From: Bacteroidales bacterium UBA4893
Lineage (GTDB): Bacteria > Bacteroidota > Bacteroidia > Bacteroidales > P3
Direction of reading: 5' to 3'
Length of the DNA: 64,000 nt
Assembly (NCBI GenBank): GCA_002399025.1
Contig: DHCV01000007.1
Span: forward strand, 98,083 to 162,082
In this document: in pieces, positions 43,921 through 52,551 of the stretch
Position numbering within the stretch: position 1 is the stretch's first letter
How the letters are laid out: every line of letters begins with the position of its first letter
Program-made: the position numbers and the translations under genes
Notes under the pieces: model-generated
What the model was told of the DNA's origin: nothing
Databases searched by the model: none
What the model saw: the letters and a program-made list of their open reading frames with translations, nothing else

Positions 43921-44994
43921 TTATAGGTAGTACTCATTTATTTGATTAATTGTAATATCTCGCATATTTTCACCTCTTTTATATGCTTTATTCCATTTAA
44001 CTATTGAGTTAAGTGTTTGGTATATATTCCATTTTGGAAACCATCCTAACTCTGCTTTTGCTTTGGAACAATCAAGTTTAAGGGAATTAGCTTCATGCGG
44101 TTGCGGATTAGAGTCTATTTCATAAGATGCTCCTTCTCCCCATAAATCACATATTGATTTAGTAATCCATTCAACATTTTGCGCATCATTATCATCAGGT
44201 CCAAAATTCCAGCCTTGTGCATAGTTTACTCCTTCAGTAAATAGCTTTGATGCAAGTGTTAGATATCCATTAAGCGGTTCTAAAACATGTTGCCAAGGAC
44301 GGATTGCATAAGGGCTTCTTATTTTAAGTTTTTCTCCATTAGAAATGGAACGAATAAAATCAGGTATTAATCTATCATTAGCCCAATCTCCTCCTCCTAT
44401 TACATTTCCAGCACGTGCTGAAGCAAGAGCTACTCCATGTGTATTGTAATCTTTATGATTAAAAAAAGAATTTCGATATGATAATGTTACTAATTCTGAG
44501 CAACCTTTACTATTAGAATATGGGTCATAACCTCCCATTGGTTCATTTTCACGATATCCCCAATGCCATTCTTTATTTTCGTAACATTTATCAGTTGTAA
44601 CATTTACAATTGCTTTTACTGAGGGAGTGTTGCGACAAGCTTCCAAAAGATGAACTGTTCCCATAACGTTGATTGAATATGTTTCAACAGGAATTTTATA
44701 AGAATCTCTTACTAATGGTTGAGCAGCCATATGGAAAACTATTTCTGGATTAACATCATGCAAAACTTTTTGTAGATAGTCGAAATCACGAATATCTCCT
44801 ATATAAGATGTTATTAGTTCTTCTATTTTTGCTTCTTCAAAAAGGCTTGGTTGTGTTGGTGGTTCTAATGCATAACCGTAAACATCAGCACCTAATTGAT
44901 TTAGAAGTAAACACAGCCATGAACCTTTAAAGCCTGTATGACCAGTAATTAAAACCTTTCTATCTTTATATATGTTATCAAATAGTTCTATCAT
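43921..44994 (-). CDS. rfbG: CDP-glucose 4,6-dehydratase
   Basis: An extended SDR of 357 aa. The NAD site is VLITGHTGFKGSWLCLLL, and the catalytic region has NVTTDKCYENKEWHWGYREN and YDPYSNSKGCSE. It converts CDP-glucose to CDP-4-keto-6-deoxyglucose. It lies 9 bp after rfbF and 33 bp before rfbH. The GYREN segment and the length are typical of RfbG rather than dTDP-glucose dehydratase. Confidence 0.95.
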   Translation of the reverse strand: MIELFDNIYKDRKVLITGHTGFKGSWLCLLLNQLGADVYGYALEPPTQPSLFEEAKIEELITSYIGDIRDFDYLQKVLHDVNPEIVFHMAAQPLVRDSYKIPVETYSINVMGTVHLLEACRNTPSVKAIVNVTTDKCYENKEWHWGYRENEPMGGYDPYSNSKGCSELVTLSYRNSFFNHKDYNTHGVALASARAGNVIGGGDWANDRLIPDFIRSISNGEKLKIRSPYAIRPWQHVLEPLNGYLTLASKLFTEGVNYAQGWNFGPDDNDAQNVEWITKSICDLWGEGASYEIDSNPQPHEANSLKLDCSKAKAELGWFPKWNIYQTLNSIVKWNKAYKRGENMRDITINQINEYYL

Positions 44995-45003
44995 AATTTT
45001 AAA

Positions 45004-45777
45004 TTACCATTTTATCCATGGAGCAGTACCATTATCAATCAGTTTTTCTAACTGAGTTTTATCACTTAATGTATCCATAGGTTTCCAAAAACCTTTGTAT
45101 TTAAATGTAAATAATTGACCTTCATTGGCTAGATTTTCAAGTGGTTGCCTTTCAAAAATAGTTGCATCTCCTTCTTTTATATAATTTAGCACTTCTGGTT
45201 CGCAAACAAAAAAACCACCATTTATCCAATTCCCATCGCCTTTTGGTTTTTCTTTAAATGAAGTTACTTTATTTTCATCTGTAAACTGCAAAGAACCAAA
45301 ACGTCCCTCGGGTTGAACTGCTGTCATTGTGATTGCCTTTCCATGACTTTTGTGAAATTTTAATAATTCACTAATATCAACATCAGAAACACCATCTCCA
45401 TAAGTAAGCATAAAAGGCTCATTCCCAATATATTTTTCTACCCGTTTTATTCGTCCACCAGTCATTGTTTCAAGTCCTGTATCAACTAAAGTAACTTTCC
45501 ATGGTTCTGCATTATTAAAATGGTGAGTAATACTATTTGTACTCATATCAATTGTCATATCGGACATATGATTATAATAATTAGCAAAATAATCTTTTAT
45601 CATATATCCTTTATACCCACATAGAATAATAAAATCATTAAAGCCATAATGTGAGTATATTTTCATTATATGCCATAAAATTGGTTTACCTCCAATTTCT
45701 ACCATTGGCTTTGGTTTAAGTGTTGTCTCTTCAGAAAGACGAGAACCTAAACCTCCAGCTAAAATCAAAACTTTCAT
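45004..45777 (-). CDS. rfbF: glucose-1-phosphate cytidylyltransferase
   Basis: A 257-residue nucleotidyltransferase with LAGGLGSRLSEETTLKPKPM, MVEIGGKPILWHIMK and the LTYGDGVSDVDI metal site, all diagnostic of RfbF. It makes CDP-glucose from CTP and glucose-1-phosphate, the entry to all CDP-3,6-dideoxyhexoses. It is the first gene of the six-gene module. A TATATTTG box at 46070-46077 (minus strand) lies 290 bp upstream, beyond a block of repeats. Confidence 0.95.
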   Translation of the reverse strand: MKVLILAGGLGSRLSEETTLKPKPMVEIGGKPILWHIMKIYSHYGFNDFIILCGYKGYMIKDYFANYYNHMSDMTIDMSTNSITHHFNNAEPWKVTLVDTGLETMTGGRIKRVEKYIGNEPFMLTYGDGVSDVDISELLKFHKSHGKAITMTAVQPEGRFGSLQFTDENKVTSFKEKPKGDGNWINGGFFVCEPEVLNYIKEGDATIFERQPLENLANEGQLFTFKYKGFWKPMDTLSDKTQLEKLIDNGTAPWIKW

Positions 45778-46235
45778 ATCTTATATTATAGAATATATTC
45801 ATCTTTCAAAAACAACATCCAGAGAGTTTTTCCTCACTCACAAAAAAAAATTAGCAATTCTTTGTTATGAATATGCTCAGTAATTTTAAGTTATAAATTG
45901 TATTGTCGTTTAGTTGTTTAATCATTGTTTTGTTTTTATTTATGACAAGGGGGACTCAATGGAACAGAGTTACTGTTTCTCTGAGTTACAGCTCATCCTA
46001 ATAGCAAAGCTCCCTCAGTTACATATTTAGGTTTGTTACTGCTGGATTGTTGTTTTGTTTTTGAATAGGCAAATATAATACTTATTTTTGTTCTAATTGG
46101 TCGTTTATATTTAAATTCTTGTTTTGAGTCGGATTACGGTGACTCGGGGGTCAGTGACTCAGTGACTCGGATTACGGTGACTCGGATTCTCTGAGTTACT
46201 GAGTTACTGAGTTTCCGTTAAACTGCTTCTCTGAG
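45778..46235. repeat. spacer with 'gactcgg / ctgagttactgag' repeats and a candidate promoter
   Basis: There is no gene. From 46130 to 46245 the sequence alternates 'gtgactcgg(attac)' and 'ctctgagttactgagtt' words. A shorter block with 'ctgagttacagctc' and 'cctcagttacat' lies at 45975-46025. The same words recur at 49803-49950, upstream of rmlA. A CAAATATA word at 46070-46077 reads TATATTTG on the minus strand. Confidence 0.65.
46070..46077 (-). promoter_or_regulatory. candidate -7 element for the rfbF operon
   Basis: TATATTTG on the minus strand fits TAnnTTTG. No good -33 was found, and the leader to rfbF would be about 285 nt. Confidence 0.3.
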
Positions 46236-47291
46236 TTACTGATTCTCGTACATCTCTTTATAGTATTTTTCATATTCTCCTGAGGTTATGTTATCTACCC
46301 AGTCTTGATTTTCTAAATACCATTTTATGGTTTTTTCTATTCCTTCTTCAAATTGTAGGCTTGGCTCCCATCCTAATTCATTTTTTAGTTTGGTTGAGTC
46401 AATAGCATAACGTAGGTCATGTCCTGCACGGTCGGTTACGTAGGTTATTAGTTTTTCACTTTCTCCTTCTTTTCTTCCTAATATTCTATCGGCTGTGCTA
46501 ATCATTACTTTTATTAGGTCGATATTTTTCCATTCGTTGAATCCTCCAATATTATATGTATCTCCAATTTTGCACTTATGGAATATAATATCTATTGCTC
46601 TTGCATGGTCTTCAACAAAAAGCCAATCTCTTACATTTTCTCCTTTTCCATATACTGGTAGAGGTTTATTATTTCTTATATTATTTAAGAATAGAGGTAT
46701 TAGTTTTTCTGGAAATTGGTATGGTCCATAGTTATTAGAGCAGTTTGTTATTACTACTGGCATTCCATAGGTGTCGTGGAAAGCTCTTACAAAATGGTCT
46801 GATGAGGCTTTTGAGGCTGAGTATGGTGAGTGTGGGTCATAAGAGGTTTCTTCTGTAAAGAATTTCCCATCAAACTCAAGGCTTCCATATACTTCATCGG
46901 TTGAGATATGATAAAAGAGTTTATTTTCATAATTTCCATTCCATTGATGTTTTGCTGCTTGAAGTAGTGAGAGTGTTCCCATTACATTGGTTTGAGCAAA
47001 GGTGAATGGGTCTTTTATACTTCTATCAACGTGGCTTTCTGCTGCAAGGTGCAATACTCCATCAATATTATTTTCTGAGAATATCTTTAGCATTAATTCA
47101 AAATCACATATATCTGCCTTCACAAACTTATAGTTTGGCTTATCTTCAATATCTTTTAGATTTGCAAGATTCCCTGCATAGGTTAGCTTGTCAAGGTTTA
47201 TTATGTTATATTCTGGATATTTGTTTACAAATAATCTTACTACGTGAGAGCCTATAAATCCTGCTCCTCCGGTTATTAGGATGTTTTTCAT
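46236..47291 (-). CDS. rmlB: dTDP-glucose 4,6-dehydratase
   Basis: A 351-residue SDR. ILITGGAGFIGSHVVRLFV is the NAD site, HLAAESHVDRSI and YHISTDEVYGSL are the RmlB markers, and YSASKASSDHFVRAF supplies YxxxK. It converts dTDP-glucose to dTDP-4-keto-6-deoxyglucose. rmlA is about 1.6 kb upstream, but rmlC and rmlD are not in the window. The rhamnose genes may lie elsewhere, or the keto sugar has another fate. Confidence 0.95.
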   Translation of the reverse strand: MKNILITGGAGFIGSHVVRLFVNKYPEYNIINLDKLTYAGNLANLKDIEDKPNYKFVKADICDFELMLKIFSENNIDGVLHLAAESHVDRSIKDPFTFAQTNVMGTLSLLQAAKHQWNGNYENKLFYHISTDEVYGSLEFDGKFFTEETSYDPHSPYSASKASSDHFVRAFHDTYGMPVVITNCSNNYGPYQFPEKLIPLFLNNIRNNKPLPVYGKGENVRDWLFVEDHARAIDIIFHKCKIGDTYNIGGFNEWKNIDLIKVMISTADRILGRKEGESEKLITYVTDRAGHDLRYAIDSTKLKNELGWEPSLQFEEGIEKTIKWYLENQDWVDNITSGEYEKYYKEMYENQ

Positions 47292-47566
47292 ATATTTGTT
47301 GTTTTATTTTGTTTATTTTATTTTCTACCCCTAACCCCTAAAGGGGAATTGTGTAGTGAAGAAATCTTATTTTACCCCTCTATCCCCTAGAAATTGAAAA
47401 ATATTGCGTTAGCTAAGCCCCCTTTAGGGGGTTGGGGGTAGAATAAAGGTTACCCTTTTTTAACCCTACTTTTCTACCCCTCTGTCCCCTAAAGTGGAAG
47501 AAAGTATCGTAATTACTTTAAAATTGTTCTAAGCCCCCTTTAGGGAGTTGGGGGTTATTAAAATTC
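47292..47566. repeat. 'cccctaaagggg' hairpin repeats
   Basis: Several copies of the imperfect palindromes 'acccctaacccctaaagggg' and 'agccccctttagggggttgg' alternate here. Relatives lie at 37437-37535, 39024-39095 and 48792-48902. They are non-coding and could act as weak terminators or transcript-end hairpins. Confidence 0.7.
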
Positions 47567-48439
47567 CTAAATTAGCGTCATTATTGCAATAAATGTTATT
47601 ATTGTGAAGGCTATCCCTGCTTTATTAAGTTTGGATACCTTTTCTTTGAAAAAACTTAAAGCTATTATTATTGAGAATAGGACTACTCCCATATTGTTTA
47701 ATGCTATTACTAATGAGTTATTAAATGTTAGAGAGTTTAATGCGTTTATGAAAAAGTAAAGGGAGCCAAAATTGCATATTCCCAGTATTATTCCTGTTAT
47801 TAATACTTTTGGTTGGAGGATTTCCTTCTTGTCTTTTTGAAACATTATTAATATTATTCCCCATATTGCTGCAAAGGAGAAGATTAGAAACGAGAATATT
47901 GAGGATTGGCTTTCGTCTTTTATATAGTAGTTTTGAGAATATTTTACAAGTGAATCAGCAATGCCCATTAAGACAAAGAGTATAAAGGGAAGGAATATTA
48001 TAAATAATGAATCAATAGTTTTCACTCTCTTTTTATAAACCGATAAAAAGACTGCTAATATTGCCATTATCAGTAAAATAAATTTTATATTAGAATAATT
48101 GTCATTGGCGTCTATTAGTATGGAGAAGAACATTGGAAAAACAAAGCTCATCTTCGATGCTATGGTTGTTAATGCCATACCTGCCTTCTTGGTTGAATAT
48201 CCAATTAGAAAAAAGGTAAAGACATATAGGCTTCCAATAAAAACTCCTGGCCATATCCATGACAAAGGAATTTCCATAACCTCCTTAGGACTTAATCCAG
48301 AAGAAAAATATCCCAAAGCCGTTGCCACAAAATAGTTTATGATTATTGGTTGAATTACCTTTATATTATACTTCCCAATAATCTTAAATAATATAAGAAT
48401 TGCAATGCTTGAGAATATACTTAGGAAAAGGTAGAGCAT
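47567..48439 (-). CDS. EamA/DMT-superfamily transporter
   Basis: A 290-residue membrane protein with ten hydrophobic segments arranged as two five-helix EamA repeats (the second ends in NNMGVVLFSIIIALSFFKEK). Members move small metabolites or nucleotide sugars. The substrate cannot be predicted. It lies between rmlB and an OmdA-like gene, both separated by repeats, and may not belong to the capsule pathway. Confidence 0.85.
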   Translation of the reverse strand: MLYLFLSIFSSIAILILFKIIGKYNIKVIQPIIINYFVATALGYFSSGLSPKEVMEIPLSWIWPGVFIGSLYVFTFFLIGYSTKKAGMALTTIASKMSFVFPMFFSILIDANDNYSNIKFILLIMAILAVFLSVYKKRVKTIDSLFIIFLPFILFVLMGIADSLVKYSQNYYIKDESQSSIFSFLIFSFAAIWGIILIMFQKDKKEILQPKVLITGIILGICNFGSLYFFINALNSLTFNNSLVIALNNMGVVLFSIIIALSFFKEKVSKLNKAGIAFTIITFIAIMTLI

Positions 48440-48467
48440 TTAGTATTTTGTTGATTTATTGAATCGT

Positions 48468-48749
48468 TTAGTTGTTTAGGCTCTTAAAGTATTGTTTTCT
48501 GCTGGGTTTTCTGTGTGGGCAACCAGGCCAGCAACAAGGTTGTTTAATGCCTTGATGTAATTCTTCAATCATTCTTTGAATATGTTTTTCTTTTGTTTCT
48601 TGTTTTTTAACTATAGTGACCCAACATATCCATTCATTTCTTTGAATTGGTGTGAGTGAATTCCAAATTTTTAGAATTTCTTTATTCTCTTGCAAAACTC
48701 TGAGCATATCCTCAGGTAATTCATGTACAATTCCTGATAGTATATTCAT
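48468..48749 (-). CDS. YdeI/OmpD-associated (OmdA-like) protein
   Basis: A 93-residue protein. IWNSLTPIQRNEWICWV and the KKQETKEKHIQRMIEELHQG segment match the C-terminal domain of the YdeI/OmdA (bacteriocin-protection) family. The tail CCWPGCPHR adds a cysteine/histidine cluster that could bind metal. It has no role in sugar synthesis that I can see. Confidence 0.7.
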   Translation of the reverse strand: MNILSGIVHELPEDMLRVLQENKEILKIWNSLTPIQRNEWICWVTIVKKQETKEKHIQRMIEELHQGIKQPCCWPGCPHRKPSRKQYFKSLNN

Positions 48750-48907
48750 ATTTGGGAAATGATGTTTGTTTTTTAGTTTTTAGTTTTCTTTTTTACCCCT
48801 AACCCCTAAAGGGGAAAATGTGCTATTAAACTTTTTTCCTAAAACCCCTATAGGTAGAAATATGTGTTATGGCTAAGCCACCTTTAGGGGGTTGGGGGTA
48901 ATTAAAA

Positions 48908-49783
48908 TTAGTTTTTCACTAATCCTAAAAGATATTGTCCGTATTGATTTTTTATCATTGGGGCAGCTAATTCTTGGAGCTTCTCTTTGGTTATCCAGCC
49001 TTTTGTATATGCTATTTCTTCAAGGCAGGCGATTTTTAGTCCCTGACGTTTTTCTATTACTTCTATAAAATTGGATGCCTCGGATAGGGAATCGTGGGTG
49101 CCTGTGTCTAACCATGCAAATCCTCTTCCAAGTAATTGAACTTTTAATTCTTTATCTTTTAAAAATTCTTGATTAACTGTTGTTATTTCTAACTCTCCTC
49201 TTGCAGATGGTTTTATATTTTTTGCTACTTCAACAACCTTATTTGGATAGAAATACAATCCTACTACTGCATAATTGGATTTTGGTTCTTTTGGTTTTTC
49301 TTCAATTGAAAGCACCTTACCATCTTGGTCGAACTCGGCAACTCCGTATCGTTCTGGGTCGTTTACATAATAGCCAAATACTGTTGCCATATTGTTTTTC
49401 TCTGCATCATTTAAGGCAGTTTGTAGCATTGAGGAAAAGTTTTGACCATAAAATATATTATCTCCTAAAACAAGGCATGCTGAATCATTTCCAATAAAAT
49501 CTTCTCCTATTATAAATGCTTGTGCTAATCCGTCTGGAGAAGGTTGTTCAGCATAGGTAAATTCTACTCCATAATCTGAACCATCTCCCAAAAGTCTCCT
49601 AAATCCTGGTAAATCTTCAGGTGTTGAGATTATTAGTATTTCTCTTATTCCTGCCAACATCAAAACAGATATTGGATAATATACCATTGGTTTATCATAT
49701 ATTGGGAGCATTTGCTTACTAACTCCTTTGGTTATTGGGAAAAGTCTTGTTCCACTCCCTCCTGCTAATACTATACCTTTCAT
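48908..49783 (-). CDS. rmlA: glucose-1-phosphate thymidylyltransferase
   Basis: A 291-residue Rml[21 protein letters not shown] is the nucleotide site; [10 protein letters not shown] and ITTVNQEFL also match. The start at 49783 is chosen because a longer frame to 49939 is only the translation of the 'ctgagttactgag' repeat block (serine/arginine/threonine-rich), while the family starts at MKGI. It makes dTDP-glucose for RmlB. It is the first sugar gene at the right end of the locus. Confidence 0.95.
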   Translation of the reverse strand: MKGIVLAGGSGTRLFPITKGVSKQMLPIYDKPMVYYPISVLMLAGIREILIISTPEDLPGFRRLLGDGSDYGVEFTYAEQPSPDGLAQAFIIGEDFIGNDSACLVLGDNIFYGQNFSSMLQTALNDAEKNNMATVFGYYVNDPERYGVAEFDQDGKVLSIEEKPKEPKSNYAVVGLYFYPNKVVEVAKNIKPSARGELEITTVNQEFLKDKELKVQLLGRGFAWLDTGTHDSLSEASNFIEVIEKRQGLKIACLEEIAYTKGWITKEKLQELAAPMIKNQYGQYLLGLVKN

Positions 49784-50234
49784 ATTGTTATTTTTTTTTG
49801 TGAATCGGTGAATCGGTGACTCGGATTTCGGTGACTCAGTGACTCGGGGTTTGGTGACTCTGCTTCTCTGAGTTACTGAGTTACTACTTCTCTGAGTTAC
49901 TGAGTTGCCGAATTTCTGCTTCCCTAAATAGCAAAGCACCGTCAGTTACATTCTTTCGTTGGCAAATGACAGTGAATAATTTCAATTTGCAAATATATAT
50001 AATTTTCTCCTTAGTTTTGTTAATTTTAAAAGAAAAAAACAAAAAATTTAATCAAAGGTATGGGAATAGGAATATATGTTTTTAAAAATAACCCTGAAAA
50101 GCGAAAATTATCTACCTAATAAAAATAATTATTCGGTGGATATTTCAAAATAAACACCGAATAATTTCAATTATATAACGATTATTTTTTTACAAAATAT
50201 TTAAACTATAAGCTGTGTTGTTCTTATTATAGTT
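49784..50234. repeat. repeat-rich leader of rmlA plus spacer
   Basis: 49803-49935 is built of 'gtgactcgg' and 'ctgagttactgagtt' words like those before rmlB. A CAAATATA word at 49990-49997 reads TATATTTG on the minus strand and may be the rmlA promoter. 50127-50166 is a terminator hairpin belonging to the lipoprotein gene. Confidence 0.55.
50127..50166 (-). terminator. intrinsic terminator of the lipoprotein gene
   Basis: Perfect 12-bp stem aattattcggtg / caccgaataatt with a 16-nt loop. On the minus strand it is followed by ATTTTTATT. It is about 70 bp past the stop codon at 50235. Confidence 0.6.
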
Positions 50235-50948
50235 TTAGTTGTAAATTGGGTTTGATAATGTGACTAAAATATAATCCACATTATTAAAGTTGACAGGAGT
50301 CTTTTTTACCTTAACGTTGAAAAAACTTGGATCTGTTTTTGGGAGTGGACTCTCAAATAAATCATAATCAGGGTCAATTTGAGAAGACTGAATATAATAG
50401 TCGTTTAGGTAATTATTAAGTTCTATTGTTTTATCAGGCAAAAAATACATTTCAATATTTGAAAGCTTGTAATCAGTAAATACATAATTTACATACTTCA
50501 AACACACACTATTGTTTTCTTGATATAAAATTGAAGACGGATCATCTGCTTTTAAAGTTCTTAATTCATAAGCCTTAACAACATTTTTTCCTTCTCCCCA
50601 AGATAAACTTGGGTCTCTAAAATATGCATAGTATCTATTGACAGTAATATTACATTTTACTGTTTTTAAGTCAATAAATGTTTTACCTACTTTCCTTCCA
50701 ACAATACGATAATTCAATGAATCAATTTTCTCAATGGTGGCAATATTAGAATTGTTTACATAAACTACTGTATCATAGTTTTTAATTGCTACATCCACTG
50801 TTTCTCCTACCTTTAAAGCAACATTAGTGCGTGAAATAGATGTAACGTTAGTTGCTGGCTTTGTTGGATTTGGATCATCATCTCCTCCACAACTATAAAT
50901 AAAAACAGAAAGAGACAATAAAATTGAATAAAATGCTAATCTTTTCAT
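50235..50948 (-). CDS. lipoprotein with BIG2-like domain
   Basis: A 237-residue lipoprotein. The signal LAFYSILLSLSVFIYSC ends in a lipobox cysteine followed by GGDDDPNP, a Bacteroidota surface-export-like acidic stretch. A bacterial Ig-like fold (about residues 37-105) has VALKVGETVDVAIKN and NIATIEKIDSLNYRIVGRKV, typical of BIG2. The rest is unassigned. It has a well-formed own promoter and terminator. Confidence 0.82.
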   Translation of the reverse strand: MKRLAFYSILLSLSVFIYSCGGDDDPNPTKPATNVTSISRTNVALKVGETVDVAIKNYDTVVYVNNSNIATIEKIDSLNYRIVGRKVGKTFIDLKTVKCNITVNRYYAYFRDPSLSWGEGKNVVKAYELRTLKADDPSSILYQENNSVCLKYVNYVFTDYKLSNIEMYFLPDKTIELNNYLNDYYIQSSQIDPDYDLFESPLPKTDPSFFNVKVKKTPVNFNNVDYILVTLSNPIYN

Positions 50949-50969
50949 ATTTAAAATAATTTAATTTTG

Positions 50970-51002
50970 CAAATATACTACATTTCTGCTCTAAAAACCA
51001 AA
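50970..51002 (-). promoter_or_regulatory. promoter of the BIG2-like lipoprotein gene
   Basis: On the minus strand TATATTTG (50977-50970) is preceded, 21 nt upstream, by TTTG (51002-50999). Both boxes and the spacing match the Bacteroidota consensus. Confidence 0.7.
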
Positions 51003-51065
51003 TTGCAAATAAAATATTTATGCAAGAATTTCTTTAAAATCCAATCAGAACTCTTGAAAATCAAA

Positions 51066-51941
51066 TTACTCTTTTGGAGTTTTCATAAAAAACCGAATAG
51101 GGAGTTTGTTTACTAATTTGACAATTAGGAACATTGCCAAAATAGATACAATAAACCTATACAAAAATATCCCTGTCCATGAGGCTCCAAGACCAATCAT
51201 AAGAAGAGAGTCTTCAATTATTGAATGAAATAAACTCAAGAGTGCCAATGATAAGAATATATCTTTAGGAGGAATGTCTTTTTGCTTTGATTCTGTAATT
51301 ATTAGTCCTCCACCATAAGCTAAACCTAATGTCATTCCAATAAGAGTTAGAGGTAGTACTTTTTCACTTATCCCAAGCAGTTTTATTATTGGATATAATA
51401 ATTTATTGATTAGGTCAATTACTTTTATTCTTTCTAAAACATCCAAAGTAATAATTAAAAATAATACTATTATTGCTATTACTACATACTTTTTTATTTC
51501 GGACAATGCCCATCCTCCAAATGATATATCATTTTGAGTTAGTAAAGGGATCGAAACCTGTTCTTGATAGGCTCCTAAGGATGTGTAAATTAGATTTAAG
51601 ATAAGAGCAAATACATATCCTCCAACCACTCTAATTAGGAAAATTGGAAGAATCTTTGTTCCTGCTTTCTTACAGATTGGAATTTCAATTAAAAGAGTGT
51701 GGGCGAAGAGTATCAAGGTAGTAAGAGTTGTCATTTGAGCAACAGAAAGGGGATTATTAGCGTAAATGCTGCTTAAAGCTAATATCCCACCGTAAATATT
51801 TGATAGCATTGCTGTTGCCCAAACCAAACTCATCTCTGGAGGTAACCCCAAAGGGTACATCAAAGGTTCAAAAACCTGACTGATAAATGGCATAGCATTA
51901 GTTTCTTGTAAGATTTTAATAATAATACTTACAGGTATCAT
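51066..51941 (-). CDS. nucleoside-recognition (Gate) domain membrane protein, YjiH-like
   Basis: A membrane protein of at least 291 aa with two Gate domains: the first near the N-terminus (LPPEMSLVWATAMLSNIYGG), the second near VLPLTLIGMTLGLAYGGGLI. The ligand is unknown. The first ATG is 51941, but the frame stays open for 26 more codons upstream to a stop at 52020-52022. That extension reads KQYFNTIFFKWWNTSLVFFK, which looks like the expected N-terminal part of the family. It contains no ATG, GTG or TTG, so either an ATT/ATC start is used or the N-terminus is shortened. It follows pyrI by about 100 bp. Confidence 0.83.
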   Translation of the reverse strand: MIPVSIIIKILQETNAMPFISQVFEPLMYPLGLPPEMSLVWATAMLSNIYGGILALSSIYANNPLSVAQMTTLTTLILFAHTLLIEIPICKKAGTKILPIFLIRVVGGYVFALILNLIYTSLGAYQEQVSIPLLTQNDISFGGWALSEIKKYVVIAIIVLFLIITLDVLERIKVIDLINKLLYPIIKLLGISEKVLPLTLIGMTLGLAYGGGLIITESKQKDIPPKDIFLSLALLSLFHSIIEDSLLMIGLGASWTGIFLYRFIVSILAMFLIVKLVNKLPIRFFMKTPKE

Positions 51942-52038
51942 TATCTTAAAGAAGACTAAAGAGGTATTCCACCACTTAAAAAATATGGTATTGAAATATT
52001 GTTTGATAATTAGTTTTGGTTAGAAGGTCAATAAATTA

Positions 52039-52500
52039 TTATTCTGAGAAACGAATATTTGTCATTGTTTTCTCACAGTAAACACATTGAATTTTCAATG
52101 GTTTTTCATCAACTACCTTAAACTTGGTATCAATTATTTCTTTATTTGTAATACAATTAGGGTTAATACATTTAAGTATTTTTTCAATCTTATTCGGAAT
52201 CTCAACAAATTTCTTCTCAACAACTTCGTAGTCTCTAATCACAATAAGGGTGGCATTAGGTGCAACAAGTGCTATTTTGTTTATGTCTTTTTGTTCAAAA
52301 AACTTATTTCTCGCCTTAATAATTCCCTTCTTCCCATATTTCTTACTATCAAGATTGTTACCAATCAAAACCTCGTCTTCATATTTATCTAATCCCAAAA
52401 TACTTAAAACCATAAGAACAGTATCTACAGGAATATGATCAATTACTGTTCCATTCTCAATTGCAGATACAACTAATTCTTTTTTATTCTGTTTTGTCAT
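52039..52500 (-). CDS. pyrI: aspartate carbamoyltransferase regulatory subunit
   Basis: A 153-residue PyrI. The allosteric domain begins VSAIENGTVIDHIPVDT. The zinc domain has CINPNC and, about 25 residues later, CVYC, giving the four zinc cysteines. It binds CTP/ATP and tunes the PyrB catalytic trimer. It lies 51 bp after pyrB in the same operon. Confidence 0.97.
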   Translation of the reverse strand: MTKQNKKELVVSAIENGTVIDHIPVDTVLMVLSILGLDKYEDEVLIGNNLDSKKYGKKGIIKARNKFFEQKDINKIALVAPNATLIVIRDYEVVEKKFVEIPNKIEKILKCINPNCITNKEIIDTKFKVVDEKPLKIQCVYCEKTMTNIRFSE

Positions 52501-52551
52501 TTTATTTTTATTTTTAAGCTATTAATCTTTGGTTATTGTGCTATATATAAA

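Noticed and set aside
47321..47565. 'cccctaaagggg' palindromes as specific regulatory sites of rmlB or the EamA gene
   Set aside because: The same elements occur in at least three other gaps beside unrelated genes, so they are dispersed repeats.
49784..49939. N-terminal extension of RmlA
   Set aside because: It is a translation of simple repeat words, while RmlA homologues begin at MKGIVLAGG.
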